A stretch of DNA of 64,000 bases from JAGWJU01 sp035533295 (GCA_035533295.1 DATLUA010000046.1:57729-121728), one strand, 5' to 3'; counted from the stretch's first letter, positions 15,373 through 24,552 are shown. Translations and numbers: made by a program. The notes: generated from the sequence alone by a model not told the origin.

Positions 15373-16851
15373 ATGAAGATTATCCTGGCCGCGGGCGAAG
15401 CGGTCCCCTATTGCAAGACGGGGGGGCTCGCCGACGTGGCCGGGACCTTGGCCCGGAATTTTTCCGGACTCGGCCACGACGTCTGCCTGTTCCTTCCTAA
15501 ATACCGCGGCCTCAAGAACGTCCCCGCGCGGCTCGAACGCGTCTCGGTCGAGGTTTCGGCCGGGACGGAGCGCCGGAGCTTGAGCATCGCGTCCGCGCCG
15601 CTGCCCCAGCCCGCGGGAGTTTCCGGTTCGCTTCGGCTTTGCCTGGTCGATGATCCGGCGCTCTATGATCGCGACGGGCTTTATAACGCGGGCGGGAAAG
15701 ATCATCCCGACAACGATCTCCGGTTCATCATTTTTTGCCGCGCGGTTCTGGAGGGAGCCAAGGCGATTGAATTCCGCCCCGATATCATCCATGCCCATGA
15801 CTGGCAGGCGGGGCTTGTTCCGGCCTATTTGAAGCGCCATCACCGGGACGATCCTTTTTTTGCCCGCGCCGCCGGCGTCATGACCATCCATAACATGGCT
15901 TATCAGGGCAACTTCCCCCGGGAGTCCGCGGCGCTGGCCGGTTTCGGCCCCGAGGACTTTAATTCGGAGGCGCTCGAGTTCTACGGAAAAATGAGCTTCC
16001 TGAAGGCCGGCATCGCCTTCGCGGACAGGCTGACCGCCGTCAGCCCGACCTACGCCCGCGAAATCCAGGAGTCGGCCGAAAAGGGATTCGGGATGGAAGG
16101 GCTGCTTTCCAGGCGCCGCGATGATCTCGTCGGCATCTTAAACGGCCTCGACGTCGATTTTTGGAACCCGAAGACGGACAAGCGCCTTCCCAAAAAATTC
16201 GACGCGTGCCAAGCCGCGGCGGGTAAGGCGGCGTGCAAAAAGGCTTTGCGCGACGAATGCGGCTTGCGCCAGGAGCCGCAAAAGCCTTTGGCCGCCGTGA
16301 TTTCCCGGTTCGACTACCAAAAGGGCCTGGATTTGGCGATTGCGGCGCTGGAGCCGCGGCTGGACCGCTGCCAGTTGGCGGTTTTGGGAGACGGCGATTC
16401 GGGGCTCGCCCAGGCTTTTTCCGCGCTGGCCCAGCGCCATCCCGGCGCGGTTTTTCTGCGCCACGGCTTCGATGAGATTCTGGCCCACCGGATTTACGCC
16501 GCGGCGGATCTCTTTCTGATTCCTTCCCGCTTCGAGCCCTGCGGCCTGGGCCAGATGATCGCGATGCGCTACGGCGGAATTCCGCTGGCGGCCAAGACCG
16601 GCGGGCTCTGCGACACGGTGTTCGAGGCGGCCGCGGCGCCCGGCCGCTGCGCCAACGGATTTTTGTGCGCGCCTAACGACGGCGCCGACTTGGCCCGCGC
16701 TCTGGATCGCGCGCTCGCGGCCTGGGGAACTGCGGATTGGGCCGCGCGGGTTTCCTGCGCGATGTCGGGCGACTACTCCTGGGATAAGTCGGTGCCCCAG
16801 TACCTCTCCGTTTATGAGTCCGCCCTCATGGCGCGTGAGAGCAGGCCATGA
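15373..16851 (+). CDS. glgA: Glycogen/starch synthase (GT5)
   Basis: 492 residues, full length. The ADP-glucose loop KTGGLADVAGTL is at residue 15 and the GT-B C-terminal motif is FIPSRFEPCGLGQMIAMRYG. It transfers glucose from ADP-glucose to the growing alpha-1,4-glucan. It follows scpB by 11 bp and overlaps the next gene in ATGA. No other glycogen genes (glgB, glgC) are in view, so its grouping with chromosome-segregation genes looks like operon drift. Confidence 0.95.
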   Translation: MKIILAAGEAVPYCKTGGLADVAGTLARNFSGLGHDVCLFLPKYRGLKNVPARLERVSVEVSAGTERRSLSIASAPLPQPAGVSGSLRLCLVDDPALYDRDGLYNAGGKDHPDNDLRFIIFCRAVLEGAKAIEFRPDIIHAHDWQAGLVPAYLKRHHRDDPFFARAAGVMTIHNMAYQGNFPRESAALAGFGPEDFNSEALEFYGKMSFLKAGIAFADRLTAVSPTYAREIQESAEKGFGMEGLLSRRRDDLVGILNGLDVDFWNPKTDKRLPKKFDACQAAAGKAACKKALRDECGLRQEPQKPLAAVISRFDYQKGLDLAIAALEPRLDRCQLAVLGDGDSGLAQAFSALAQRHPGAVFLRHGFDEILAHRIYAAADLFLIPSRFEPCGLGQMIAMRYGGIPLAAKTGGLCDTVFEAAAAPGRCANGFLCAPNDGADLARALDRALAAWGTADWAARVSCAMSGDYSWDKSVPQYLSVYESALMARESRP

Positions 16852-17591
16852 CCGCCGGGTTTCTTCTGCTCGCGGGGATTCTTATTCCGCTTTTGGCCAT
16901 GAAGGCCGGCATTACGGTTTTGGAAAAATCGGGAGACTTGGCCACCATCAAGGCGGTGTCGGCCTCTTTTTTCCCCGGCACCGCGAGCCCGAAGTGGATT
17001 TACCTGCGCGAGATACCAGTCCTGCCCTTGACCGCGGGATTTTTTTGCTCCTGGGCCGCCGCGTGCGCGCTGAGCCTGCCGGCGGCGCGCTTTTTCGCGG
17101 GATTTAGGGACGCCGGAGCGTCGCGGCTATGGCTCGCGTGGGCCTACGCCGCGCCCATGGCTTTCGCGGGGCTCCTTCTCTACTTTCCGGAACTGCGGTC
17201 TTGCGAAAAGAAGAGCGCCGGCTTAGGGAGATGGACCAAGGCGCCGGTCTTCTTGGGCGCCCTGGGCTTGACGGCGCTTTGGGGGCCAGCGCTCGGCTTG
17301 GCGTTCCTGCTTCACGCCTTTTACCTGCTGGATCGCCGCCGCGATTGCCCCGACTGCGACAAAGCCAAGGGCGAGCTTTGGTCCGAGCCCAAGCCGTGGC
17401 TCTGGCTGGGCGTCATGGGCTTGTGCGGCCTGGCGGCCTCGCTTGAGCGCCCCGGCGCTCGGTGGGACGCGCGCTTGAGTCACGCGGCCCTGCTTGGAAT
17501 TTGCGGCGCGGGCTTGGGCGTCCTTTCAATTTTTGGGCGGATCGGCCTCGCCCTTTACTTGACCGGTCGGCAGTCCGGCCGGCAGTCGTAA
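16848..17591 (+). CDS. Multi-pass membrane protein of unknown function
   Basis: 247 residues, with about six to seven hydrophobic helices (first FLLLAGILIPLLAM, last LLGICGAGLGVLSIFG). A CPDC motif sits in DRRRDCPDCDKAKG, on a loop between helices, and could bind metal or act in thiol chemistry. It is coupled to glgA by ATGA. The last 37 bp overlap the convergent lipoprotein gene. I do not recognise the family. Confidence 0.72.
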   Translation: MTAGFLLLAGILIPLLAMKAGITVLEKSGDLATIKAVSASFFPGTASPKWIYLREIPVLPLTAGFFCSWAAACALSLPAARFFAGFRDAGASRLWLAWAYAAPMAFAGLLLYFPELRSCEKKSAGLGRWTKAPVFLGALGLTALWGPALGLAFLLHAFYLLDRRRDCPDCDKAKGELWSEPKPWLWLGVMGLCGLAASLERPGARWDARLSHAALLGICGAGLGVLSIFGRIGLALYLTGRQSGRQS

Positions 17592-17896
17592 ACCTGGACG
17601 CGGCTGCGGCAATAAGAGCCGTCTAGAATGTTGAACCAGTTCCACGCGCATCCCGCGATGCCGATTCGGTAATGGCCGGAGGAGTCCGGGGTGGTTCGCG
17701 CGCTCTTGCCGACGGTCTCGTAGCTTTCCCCCTGCGTTTGGCAGTCCCTGACGATGGCGATTTTGACGCTTGGAACTCCGCCGCCTAAAGAGACTTGTCC
17801 TTCGCGGCCGGCCAGGAAAATGCGGGGATAGCCGACGCAGCCGGCCATGGACGCGGCCAGGGCGAGAAAGACCGCGACTTGGGGCATCTTTTTCAT
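17555..17896 (-). CDS. Small lipoprotein of unknown function
   Basis: 113 residues. A lipoprotein signal ends in ASMAGC (Cys20). The mature part has several more cysteines (DCQTQ, AGCAW, YCRSR, YDCRPDCRP), probably disulphide-bonded in the periplasm. It overlaps the 3' end of the convergent membrane-protein gene. No family recognised. Confidence 0.7.
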   Translation of the reverse strand: MKKMPQVAVFLALAASMAGCVGYPRIFLAGREGQVSLGGGVPSVKIAIVRDCQTQGESYETVGKSARTTPDSSGHYRIGIAGCAWNWFNILDGSYCRSRVQVYDCRPDCRPVK

Positions 17897-17926
17897 GGCG
17901 GCCGGATCAGGGTAGCAAAGTTTTTA

Positions 17927-18574
17927 TCAGCGCGAGGTCGTTACGCCCTTGCGGTCGCAGTAAGGCGCCAGGGAGCAGCGGCTGCACCAAGGCGAGACCG
18001 GGACGCAGAGGTTCTGCCCGTAGGCGACCAGCAGATCGTTGTAGATAATCCAATACCGCCGGGGGAGCTTGGCGCGCAGGGCCGTCTCGGATTCCTCGGG
18101 CGTCTTGGTCTTGATGTAGCCCCAGCGGTTGGAGATGCGGTGGACGTGCGTGTCCACGCAGATGCCGGGCTTGCGAAAGCCCAGGGTGACGGTGAGGTTG
18201 GCGGTTTTTCTTCCCACGCCCTTCAAGGTCAGCAGCTCGTCGATGGCGTCGGGAACCTTGCCGCCGAAGCGGCCCAGGATGTCCGCGCAGATGGCGTGGA
18301 TGTGCCCGGCTTTGTTGCGATAGAAGCTCACGGGATAAATCGCTTTTTCAACCGCGCGACGGGAAAGCTTGAGCATGGTCCGGGGCGTTTGGGCCAAAGC
18401 GAAGAGCCGCTTGGAGGCTTCCTCCGTGGTCTTGTCCTTGGTGCGCAGGCTCAGCACGCAGGAAATGAGAACCAGAAACGGATCGCGGCTGTAGAGGCCG
18501 ACGATGGGCGTTTTCCAGCGGGGAACTTCTTTTTTGAGCAGGCGGATGGCCGCGTGGATGTCGGCGTCCTTCAT
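17927..18574 (-). CDS. nth: Endonuclease III (DNA glycosylase/AP lyase)
   Basis: 215 residues. The HhH motif LKGVGRKTANLTV with the catalytic Lys is followed by VDTHVHRISNRWG with the catalytic Asp, and ends in the [4Fe-4S] cluster loop C-x6-C-x2-C-x5-C (CVPVSPWCSRCSLAPYC). It removes oxidised pyrimidines in base excision repair. Its start overlaps the stop of the CbiX-like gene in ATGA. Confidence 0.95.
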   Translation of the reverse strand: MKDADIHAAIRLLKKEVPRWKTPIVGLYSRDPFLVLISCVLSLRTKDKTTEEASKRLFALAQTPRTMLKLSRRAVEKAIYPVSFYRNKAGHIHAICADILGRFGGKVPDAIDELLTLKGVGRKTANLTVTLGFRKPGICVDTHVHRISNRWGYIKTKTPEESETALRAKLPRRYWIIYNDLLVAYGQNLCVPVSPWCSRCSLAPYCDRKGVTTSR

Positions 18575-19074
18575 GGCGCGGCGCCATCGATGACTTTCAC
18601 GAGGAACTCCACGATAAAAGTTTCGTCCATGGGCCAGGCGTAGACAAGCTCCGCGTCCGGATATTGCATGCGAAGCTTTTGGACGAGGCGCGGAATTTCG
18701 GTCTCGGAGTGGATGCCGCCGCGCGTGTACATGGTGGTGGCCAGCACGATGCGGCCGCAGCCTTCCTTAATAAGCCCCGTCACCGCGGTCTCGACGTCGG
18801 GTCCGCAGAACTCGTTGTAGGCGGCCACGACCTTGCGGCCCAGGCTTTCTTGGAGCTTCTTGGCCAAGGCCGCGAGCCCCGCCTGGTATGGATCGGTCTT
18901 CGGCGTGCGCGGCCAGTTTCGAATTTCAGAATCCAAGGCTTTTTCTTCGGCGTTCATGTCCGATCGGCCGCTCGCGGCCCGCTCGGACTCCAGGCGCTTT
19001 AAGCGCGCGATCTTGTCCTTGGGGAAATCGGAAGGCGAACCGCCGTGCCCGACCAGGACGACCGCGTTTTTCAT
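18571..19074 (-). CDS. CbiX/sirohydrochlorin chelatase-like protein
   Basis: 167 residues. LVGHGGSPSDFP at the start carries the conserved chelatase His, and a second half reads GCGRIVLATTMYTRGGIHSETEIPRLV, with the His and Glu of the metal site. The length fits a single CbiX domain with an insertion at 25-60. Metal insertion into a tetrapyrrole is the family role; no other cobalamin or siroheme gene is adjacent, although a BtuF-like gene lies at 46 kb. Confidence 0.75.
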   Translation of the reverse strand: MKNAVVLVGHGGSPSDFPKDKIARLKRLESERAASGRSDMNAEEKALDSEIRNWPRTPKTDPYQAGLAALAKKLQESLGRKVVAAYNEFCGPDVETAVTGLIKEGCGRIVLATTMYTRGGIHSETEIPRLVQKLRMQYPDAELVYAWPMDETFIVEFLVKVIDGAAP

Positions 19075-19087
19075 CGTTAGACCCCGG

Positions 19088-20164
19088 TTAATTTTTGGCC
19101 CTTTCGTACTGCTTGGGCCAAGGCGCGTCGGCGCCCAGGGCCTTAGCGGCGCGCAGTGGCCAGTAGGGATCGCGCAGAAGCTCCCGCGCCAGGAACACGG
19201 CGTCGGCCTTGCCCTGCGCTAGGATTCCCTCGGCTTGGCGCGGCTCGGTGATGAGCCCTACCGCTCCGGTTAAGATTTCGGCTTCGCGCCGGATGGCCTC
19301 GGAAAAGGGCGTTTGGTAGCCGGGGCCCAGTGGAATTTGCGCGTGAGGGACCATGCCGCCGCTGGAGCAGTCGATGAGATCGACGCCCAGGCCTTTGAGG
19401 CTCTTGGCCAAAGCAACGGAGTCGGGCAGATCCCATCCGCCCGGGCTCCAATCCGTCGCAGAGATGCGCGCGAACAAAGGAAATTCTTCCGGCCACTGCC
19501 GGCGGACGTTTTCCGCGATGGCGAGCGCCAGGCGCATGCGGTTGGCCGGAGCCCCGCCGTAAGAGTCCTGGCGATGGTTGGACAAGGGCGATAGAAACTC
19601 GTGGACAAGGTAGCCGTGCGCGAAATGGAGCTCCAGGACTTCGAAGCCCGCTTGGCGGGCGAGCCGCGCGGCCTTGCCGAAATCGCGCGCGGCTTTTTCG
19701 ACGTCGGCGACGGACATCTCGCGAGGCAAGGGGTATCCCGCGTCAAAGGGAACGGCAGAGGGGGCGGGGGGAACCCAGCCGCCCTTGTCCGGCGGCACGC
19801 TCTTGCCGAAGGATTTGTCCCAAGGAACCGGCGTCGAGCCCTTGCGGCCCGCGTGCGCGATTTGGATGCCGGGGACGGCGCCGCGCTCCTTGATAAAGCG
19901 CGTGATGCGCGCGAAGGCCTCGGCGTGCCGTTCGGACCAGAGCCCGGAATCCTGCGGCGAGATGCGCCCTTCCGGCGAGACCGCCGTCGCCTCCACCACG
20001 ACCAAGGCCGCGCCGCCCACGGCCCGGCTGCCCAAATGCACCAAGTGCCAATCGGTGGGCAGGCCGTCCTCGCTCGAGTACTGGCACATGGGGGAGACGA
20101 ACACGCGGTTCTTGAACTCGACGCCGCGGATTTTAAGAGGGGAGAACAGAAACGGTTGGCCCAT
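19088..20164 (-). CDS. NADH:flavin oxidoreductase (old yellow enzyme, YqjM-like)
   Basis: 358 residues from MGQPFLFSPLKIRG. FMN-binding TIM barrel with VFVSPMCQYSSEDG (the active-site Cys of the YqjM subgroup), QIAHAGRKGS, and the paired His plus Tyr region ELHFAHGYLVHEFLSPLSN. Such enzymes reduce activated alkenes with NADPH and often respond to electrophile stress. Other in-frame ATGs lie at 20197 and 20212; a TATAAT immediately before 20197 makes a leaderless start there possible. Confidence 0.92.
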   Translation of the reverse strand: MGQPFLFSPLKIRGVEFKNRVFVSPMCQYSSEDGLPTDWHLVHLGSRAVGGAALVVVEATAVSPEGRISPQDSGLWSERHAEAFARITRFIKERGAVPGIQIAHAGRKGSTPVPWDKSFGKSVPPDKGGWVPPAPSAVPFDAGYPLPREMSVADVEKAARDFGKAARLARQAGFEVLELHFAHGYLVHEFLSPLSNHRQDSYGGAPANRMRLALAIAENVRRQWPEEFPLFARISATDWSPGGWDLPDSVALAKSLKGLGVDLIDCSSGGMVPHAQIPLGPGYQTPFSEAIRREAEILTGAVGLITEPRQAEGILAQGKADAVFLARELLRDPYWPLRAAKALGADAPWPKQYERAKN

Positions 20165-20201
20165 GGCTTTGCGCGCCGTTTTTTCGCGCGGCGCCATCAC
20201 T

Positions 20202-20207
20202 ATTATA
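20202..20207 (-). promoter_or_regulatory. -10 element abutting an in-frame ATG of the oxidoreductase
   Basis: TATAAT on the minus strand, four bases before the in-frame ATG at 20197. Transcription would start on or beside that ATG, leaving either a leaderless mRNA or a leader of about 30 nt for the ATG at 20164. It lies back to back with the candidate ECF promoter for the plus strand. Confidence 0.45.
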
Positions 20208-20238
20208 CACATAACCCCGCCGGGCTTCGGACTGGCCG

Positions 20239-20266
20239 GGAACTTTTCGGCGGCCTCGCTCGTATG
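20239..20266 (+). promoter_or_regulatory. Candidate ECF-sigma promoter (GGAACTT-N15-CGTATG)
   Basis: GGAACTT at 20239-20245 and CGTATG at 20261-20266, spaced 15 bp. This resembles extracytoplasmic-function sigma promoters (-35 GGAAC, -10 CGT). The same pair with the same spacing occurs at 30096-30123. It points at the secreted coiled-coil gene at 20330, a plausible envelope-stress target. Confidence 0.5.
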
Positions 20267-20329
20267 ACTTTTAAGGGCCTTCTAAATGACGGAGGCCAAA
20301 AGAACAATGAGGCAACGGAGGAGAATGAA

Positions 20330-20791
20330 ATGAATTACCGGAAAATGGCGTTGACGGCGGCCGCGGGGTTTTGGCTCTGCGCCCCGCTTCGGGCGCAGGG
20401 CACGGCCGGCTTGGGCGCGCAGAGCGATCCGGGCTACGCGGCCTACATCGCGGCGCGCAAGGCGCGCTTGGAGCAGAATCTCCACCAGCACGTCGCGGTC
20501 ATCAACCAGCGGTTCGATGAGGAGATGGCGTTCCGCCGCAAGCTCAAGGACGAGCGGATCGCCTTCGAGAAGAAGCTGGAAAAACAGGAAAGCGATTTCC
20601 TGGATTCGCTCAAAAACAAGGATCCCCAGGCGCGGCTGACGGCTTGGTCGGGGTATTATGAAAAGACCGGCCAGGAGCGCGAGCAGTTTTACGCGTCCCT
20701 GCGGCAGGAAAGCCGAGAGTTCTGGGAAGCGCGCTTGGGCGCCGGGTTCGCGGCGCCGTCCGCAGCGGGAGCCTCGACCGCCGCGAAGTAG
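20330..20791 (+). CDS. Secreted coiled-coil protein (Skp/Spy-like in character)
   Basis: 153 residues from the ATG at 20330, chosen for the strong ACGGAGGAG upstream. A signal peptide (cleavage after LRA) precedes a highly charged helical domain (FDEEMAFRRKLKDERIAFEK, KLEKQESDFLDSLK) and an Ala-rich tail. Small basic periplasmic coiled coils of this kind often act as holdase chaperones, but no family match can be claimed. The candidate ECF promoter upstream supports an envelope-stress link. A GC-rich terminator follows. Confidence 0.75.
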   Translation: MNYRKMALTAAAGFWLCAPLRAQGTAGLGAQSDPGYAAYIAARKARLEQNLHQHVAVINQRFDEEMAFRRKLKDERIAFEKKLEKQESDFLDSLKNKDPQARLTAWSGYYEKTGQEREQFYASLRQESREFWEARLGAGFAAPSAAGASTAAK

Positions 20792-20807
20792 GCGCTCGGC
20801 CGGGAAA

Positions 20808-20855
20808 GCGGGCGGGCGCGCTCCGGGAGCGGGCGGCCCGCCCGCGATTTTCCCC
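20808..20855 (+). terminator. GC-rich terminator after the coiled-coil gene
   Basis: Arms GCGGGCGGGC (20808-20817) and GCCCGCCCGC (20836-20845) pair perfectly. Inside sits a second hairpin CGCTCC/GGGAGCG. The tail GATTTTCCCC has a short T-run. It separates the coiled-coil gene from the HEAT gene. Confidence 0.6.
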
Positions 20856-20891
20856 TTGAAACCAAAGCCAATGAGAGCTAAACTTACAGGC

Positions 20892-21755
20892 ATGAAACGA
20901 CCCCGCGCCGAATCGCTCCTGTTCGCGTCGTTTTCGCTGTTGTTGGCGGTCTTGGCCGCGCCCGCCGCTTTCGCGGCGTCCGGCGGCGCCCAAGCCTGCT
21001 CCGCCGCGCTTTCCAATCTGCAAAGCGCCGACGCCTCTCTCCGCCGGCAAGCCGCGGACGATCTCTCCGGCTTGTCCTGCCCGGACGCCCAGGCGCCGCT
21101 TGTCTCCGCCTTGGGCGACTCCGACGCCTCCGTGCGCGCCGCCGCCGCGAGATCCGTGGGGCTTCTGCGCGACTCGGACGCCCTGGCGCCTTTGGAAAAG
21201 ATGCTGGCTTCGGACGCGGACGCGTCGGCGCGCGCGGCGGCGGCGGCCTCCCTGACTTATTTGGGCAGCCAATCCTCGGCGCCCGCTCTCATCAAGGCTT
21301 TGTCCGACCCCGACGCGGGCGTGCGCTACGCGGCGGTGCGGGCCTTAAGCGTCCTGCGCTCCGCCGATTCCGTGCCGGCCTTGGTTGCCCTGCTTAAAAG
21401 CGGCGATTCGGGGCTGCGCCGCACCGTCGCCGCGGCTCTGGGGCGCATCGGAGGCCCGCAAGCGCTGGCCGCTCTGCGCGGGCTCTTAAGCGGCTCCGAT
21501 TCGAGCGTGAAATTCCAGGCCGCGGCCGCGCTGGCGTTCCAGAAAGATGCCTCGGGCCGCGACGTTTTGCTGGGCGCCCTGGCTTCCTCCCCGGACGCGG
21601 CCACGCGCGAGCAGGCCGCCAACGCCCTGGCTTTGGTCGGAACGCCGGCCGATGTTTCCGCCCTGCAGAGCGCCTTGGACTCGGAAAAGGACCCCGACGC
21701 CAAGGCCGTCATCGGCGCCGCGATTAAAAGACTCTCATCTGCCGCTTCGAATTAG
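20892..21755 (+). CDS. Secreted HEAT-repeat protein
   Basis: 287 residues from MKRPRAESLL; an ATG at 20871 is also in frame. A signal peptide (to AAFAA) is followed by seven to eight HEAT/PBS-lyase-like repeats of about 31 residues, with the pattern A-L-x-x-L-x-D-x-D-x-x-V-R-x-A-A-A (SDASVRAAAARSVGLLRDSD, SDPDAGVRYAAVRALSVL). Such scaffolds bind proteins; being exported, its partner should be periplasmic. It is followed 12 bp later by the cyclase gene, so the two may work together. Confidence 0.85.
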   Translation: MKRPRAESLLFASFSLLLAVLAAPAAFAASGGAQACSAALSNLQSADASLRRQAADDLSGLSCPDAQAPLVSALGDSDASVRAAAARSVGLLRDSDALAPLEKMLASDADASARAAAAASLTYLGSQSSAPALIKALSDPDAGVRYAAVRALSVLRSADSVPALVALLKSGDSGLRRTVAAALGRIGGPQALAALRGLLSGSDSSVKFQAAAALAFQKDASGRDVLLGALASSPDAATREQAANALALVGTPADVSALQSALDSEKDPDAKAVIGAAIKRLSSAASN

Positions 21756-21767
21756 AGCGAGCGATTC

Positions 21768-23822
21768 TTGCCAAAACCGCCTTCCGGCTCCGAATCGAGC
21801 CGATTCTCGCTGGACATGGGCGCTCTATTCGCGTTGGGATTAAGCGTATTTTTTCTGCTGGCGGAGGCCGCGCCCATCCTGGGCGTCCGCGGAGGCCTTT
21901 TCTATAGCCTTGAGAATCAAGCCCAAGATTTTCTTTTTAGATGGAACGGGCAGCAGTTGCGCAAGGCCGATCCGCGCATCATCATCGCCGCCGTCGACGA
22001 TAAGACGGGCCAGGAGTTCGGCTTTCCCCTGCCGCGGAGCGAATACGGCGTTCTCCTGGACAAGCTTAAGGCCGCCGGAGCCAAGCTCGCGGCTTTCGAC
22101 ATCATGTTTTTCGACCGGGGAGACGCGAGGCAAAACGAAGTCCTGGCCGCGGCCGCCAAGCGTTTCGGCGACACCGTCTTCGCGTACACGGCCGCCGCGG
22201 ACGGCGCCGTCCAGTATCCCATTCCCGCCATCAAGAAGGCGGCAAGGCTCCTCGGCAATGTGAGCGTCACTGCCGGGGTCGATCCGGACGGCCATGTTCG
22301 GTGGGCGTCCCTGGATCAGCCCACCGGCGATCCGCAAATGCCGGTGGCGCCGAGTCTCAGTTTGGCGGCCTACGCCGGCTATACGGGCGGCTCTCTCGGA
22401 TATCTTGAGGAGAAATATTCCAAGCTGAGGCCCATTAATTTTCGTCCGCCCTTGAACCAGTTTCCGGAAAATGGGCAGTGGCCGATCTATCATCGAATCT
22501 CGGTCGCCGACATTCTCGCCGGAAGGCTCAGCGTCCAAGATCAGGCCAGATTGAAGGGAGCCCTTGTCTTGGTGGGCTCGACCTCGCTGGGCTACTTTGA
22601 TCATTCGCCCAGCCCCTTTCTGACCTCCATGCCCGGCGTGGAGTTGAACGCCAACATCATCGACAACCTGCTGAATCGGGATTTTCTCAAGCCCTGGCCC
22701 GGCTGGGCCCTGGCGCTGGCGATTCTGGCCATGATCTGGATTCCGTTTTGGCTCATGCGCCTGCCGCCGTGGACTTCGTTTCCGCTGACGGCCGTGCTAG
22801 CGGCCGCTTGGCTGGCGTTCGTTGACAAGGCATTCCTGAAGGCGGAAAGAATCGAGCTCATCACGCCGCTTCTGGCGTTGGCGTCTTCTTTCGCCGTCCA
22901 GGCCGCCTACCGGTTCTGGACGGAGAGCAAGGAAAAACGGTTCATCAAGGGGCTCTTCGGCCAGTTCGTGGCGCCCGAGGTCGTGGAGGACTTGGCGCGC
23001 CATCCCGGCAAGGTCAGGCTGGGCGGCGAGAAGCGCGAGATGACGATTCTCTTCCTGGACATCGCGCATTTCACCGTCTTGTCCGAGAAGATGGCGCCGG
23101 ACGCCCTCATCGAGTTCCTCAACATGTACCTGTCCAAGCTCAGCGGCGCGATCTACGAGTGGCGGGCCGTGGTGGGAAATTACATCGGCGACTGCATCAT
23201 GGCGTTTTGGAACGCGCCGGTTCTGCCCGACGCGGAGCACCGGGCCAAGGCCTGCCTGGCGGCCCTGAAGTGCCGCAGCGTGCTGGCGGAGCTCAACAAG
23301 GATTTCGAGAGCCGGGGTGTTCCGGAAAAGCCGGACATCCGCATCGGCATCAACTCCGGCGTGGTCACCGTGGGGCTGACCGGAAGCGACCGCAAGCTCC
23401 AATACACCGCCCTGGGCGACGAGGTGAACCTGGCCTCCCGGCTCGAAGGCGCCAACAAGTTTTTCGGCTCGAGCATCCTGGCCAGCGGCGCGGTTTACCA
23501 AGGCGCCAAGGACGCCGTCGAGGCGCGGGAACTGGGCCGCGTGCGGGTGGTGGGCAAGGAAGCCCCCGTCCTGGTCTATGAAATTCTCGCCGAAAAGGGC
23601 CGGCTCTCCGAGGCGCGCCGCGCGGCCTTGGCCGACTATGAGGAAGGCTTAGCGGCGTTCAAGGCCCGGCGCTGGGAGCCGGCCATCGCGGCTTTCGGGC
23701 GCGCCGTTGAAAAATTTCCGGATGACGGCCCGGCCAAGCTCTACCAATCCTTGTCGCGCGACTATTCGGTGGTGCCGCCTCTGGAAGGATGGGACGGAGT
23801 CTTCAATCTCACGGCGAAATAA
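21768..23822 (+). CDS. CHASE2-domain class III adenylate/guanylate cyclase
   Basis: 684 residues. TM helix (about 14-35), CHASE2 sensor (about 45-310), three more helices (about 305-385), catalytic domain (about 425-600), then a TPR-like tail. Metal-binding Asp431 (FLDIAHF) and Asp475 (IGDCIMAFW) are kept, as are Asn and Arg of VNLASRLEG. The residue that is usually a purine-reading Lys (K-x-I-G-D) is Asn471, so base specificity is uncertain. The start is TTG at 21768 with GAGCGAG upstream; ATG 21816 is the alternative. It likely makes a cyclic nucleotide in response to a periplasmic signal. Confidence 0.92.
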   Translation: MPKPPSGSESSRFSLDMGALFALGLSVFFLLAEAAPILGVRGGLFYSLENQAQDFLFRWNGQQLRKADPRIIIAAVDDKTGQEFGFPLPRSEYGVLLDKLKAAGAKLAAFDIMFFDRGDARQNEVLAAAAKRFGDTVFAYTAAADGAVQYPIPAIKKAARLLGNVSVTAGVDPDGHVRWASLDQPTGDPQMPVAPSLSLAAYAGYTGGSLGYLEEKYSKLRPINFRPPLNQFPENGQWPIYHRISVADILAGRLSVQDQARLKGALVLVGSTSLGYFDHSPSPFLTSMPGVELNANIIDNLLNRDFLKPWPGWALALAILAMIWIPFWLMRLPPWTSFPLTAVLAAAWLAFVDKAFLKAERIELITPLLALASSFAVQAAYRFWTESKEKRFIKGLFGQFVAPEVVEDLARHPGKVRLGGEKREMTILFLDIAHFTVLSEKMAPDALIEFLNMYLSKLSGAIYEWRAVVGNYIGDCIMAFWNAPVLPDAEHRAKACLAALKCRSVLAELNKDFESRGVPEKPDIRIGINSGVVTVGLTGSDRKLQYTALGDEVNLASRLEGANKFFGSSILASGAVYQGAKDAVEARELGRVRVVGKEAPVLVYEILAEKGRLSEARRAALADYEEGLAAFKARRWEPAIAAFGRAVEKFPDDGPAKLYQSLSRDYSVVPPLEGWDGVFNLTAK

Positions 23823-24533
23823 ATGATCGTCTTCTGGCGGCTCTTGTTCGGGCACTTGTTGGCGGACTTCACCCTGCAGAGCAATTTCATCAACCGCTGG
23901 AAGCGCTCCAGCCGCTGGGGCATGCTCGTCCATTGCTCCATGCATCCTCTATGCTACGCCGCGCTGACTTTCAGCTACCTTGGCTACACCTGGATCGAGT
24001 GGGGGCCGCTCAAGCTCGAGGGCTGGGCCTGCCTCATCGTGATTTTTCTCGCCCATTGGCTCGAGGACGAGTGGCGGGTGTTCACGATTTTTCGCTACCA
24101 TACTCCCGATAACACTTTGTATTTCATATGGGACCAGATCATCCACTACGTCGTCATCGCGCTCATGATCCCGCTGGGGACGGTGTCCTCCGGCGTGGGA
24201 TTCATGCCGGAGAAATGGCCGGTGTTGGGCTGCTTGGCCGTTTTGACGACGCACGCCGCGACGGTCTTTATTTACTTCGTGGAAAAAGACGCCTACGGCG
24301 CGGCCTATCCCAGCGGCCGGGAGAAATACCTGGGCATGGGCGAGCGGCTGGGGCTGGCGTTGTCCGTCGCCCTCTTATCTCCCGTTTCGGCGGCGGCCGC
24401 GGCCTTGGCCTGGACGGGCGCCGCGGGCTGCGCGCGCAAGAAAGGCTGGCTCGACGTCTCCCTCCTCAATTTGGCGCTAGGCACGGCCATCGCGATTGCG
24501 TGCGGCCTGGCCGCGCGGCTGATTTTGCATTAA
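23823..24533 (+). CDS. DUF3307-like membrane protein
   Basis: 236 residues, about six hydrophobic helices. The N-terminal RLLFGHLLADFTLQSNFI matches the DUF3307 start (H-L-x-A-D-F-x-L-Q), followed by CSMHPLCYAALTF and IFLAHWLEDEWRV. The His and Asp residues in the membrane suggest metal or catalytic function, unknown for the family. The ATG follows the cyclase stop directly, so it is probably in the same operon. Confidence 0.75.
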   Translation: MIVFWRLLFGHLLADFTLQSNFINRWKRSSRWGMLVHCSMHPLCYAALTFSYLGYTWIEWGPLKLEGWACLIVIFLAHWLEDEWRVFTIFRYHTPDNTLYFIWDQIIHYVVIALMIPLGTVSSGVGFMPEKWPVLGCLAVLTTHAATVFIYFVEKDAYGAAYPSGREKYLGMGERLGLALSVALLSPVSAAAAALAWTGAAGCARKKGWLDVSLLNLALGTAIAIACGLAARLILH

Positions 24534-24552
24534 CCCCAAGGAGAAACGCCTC

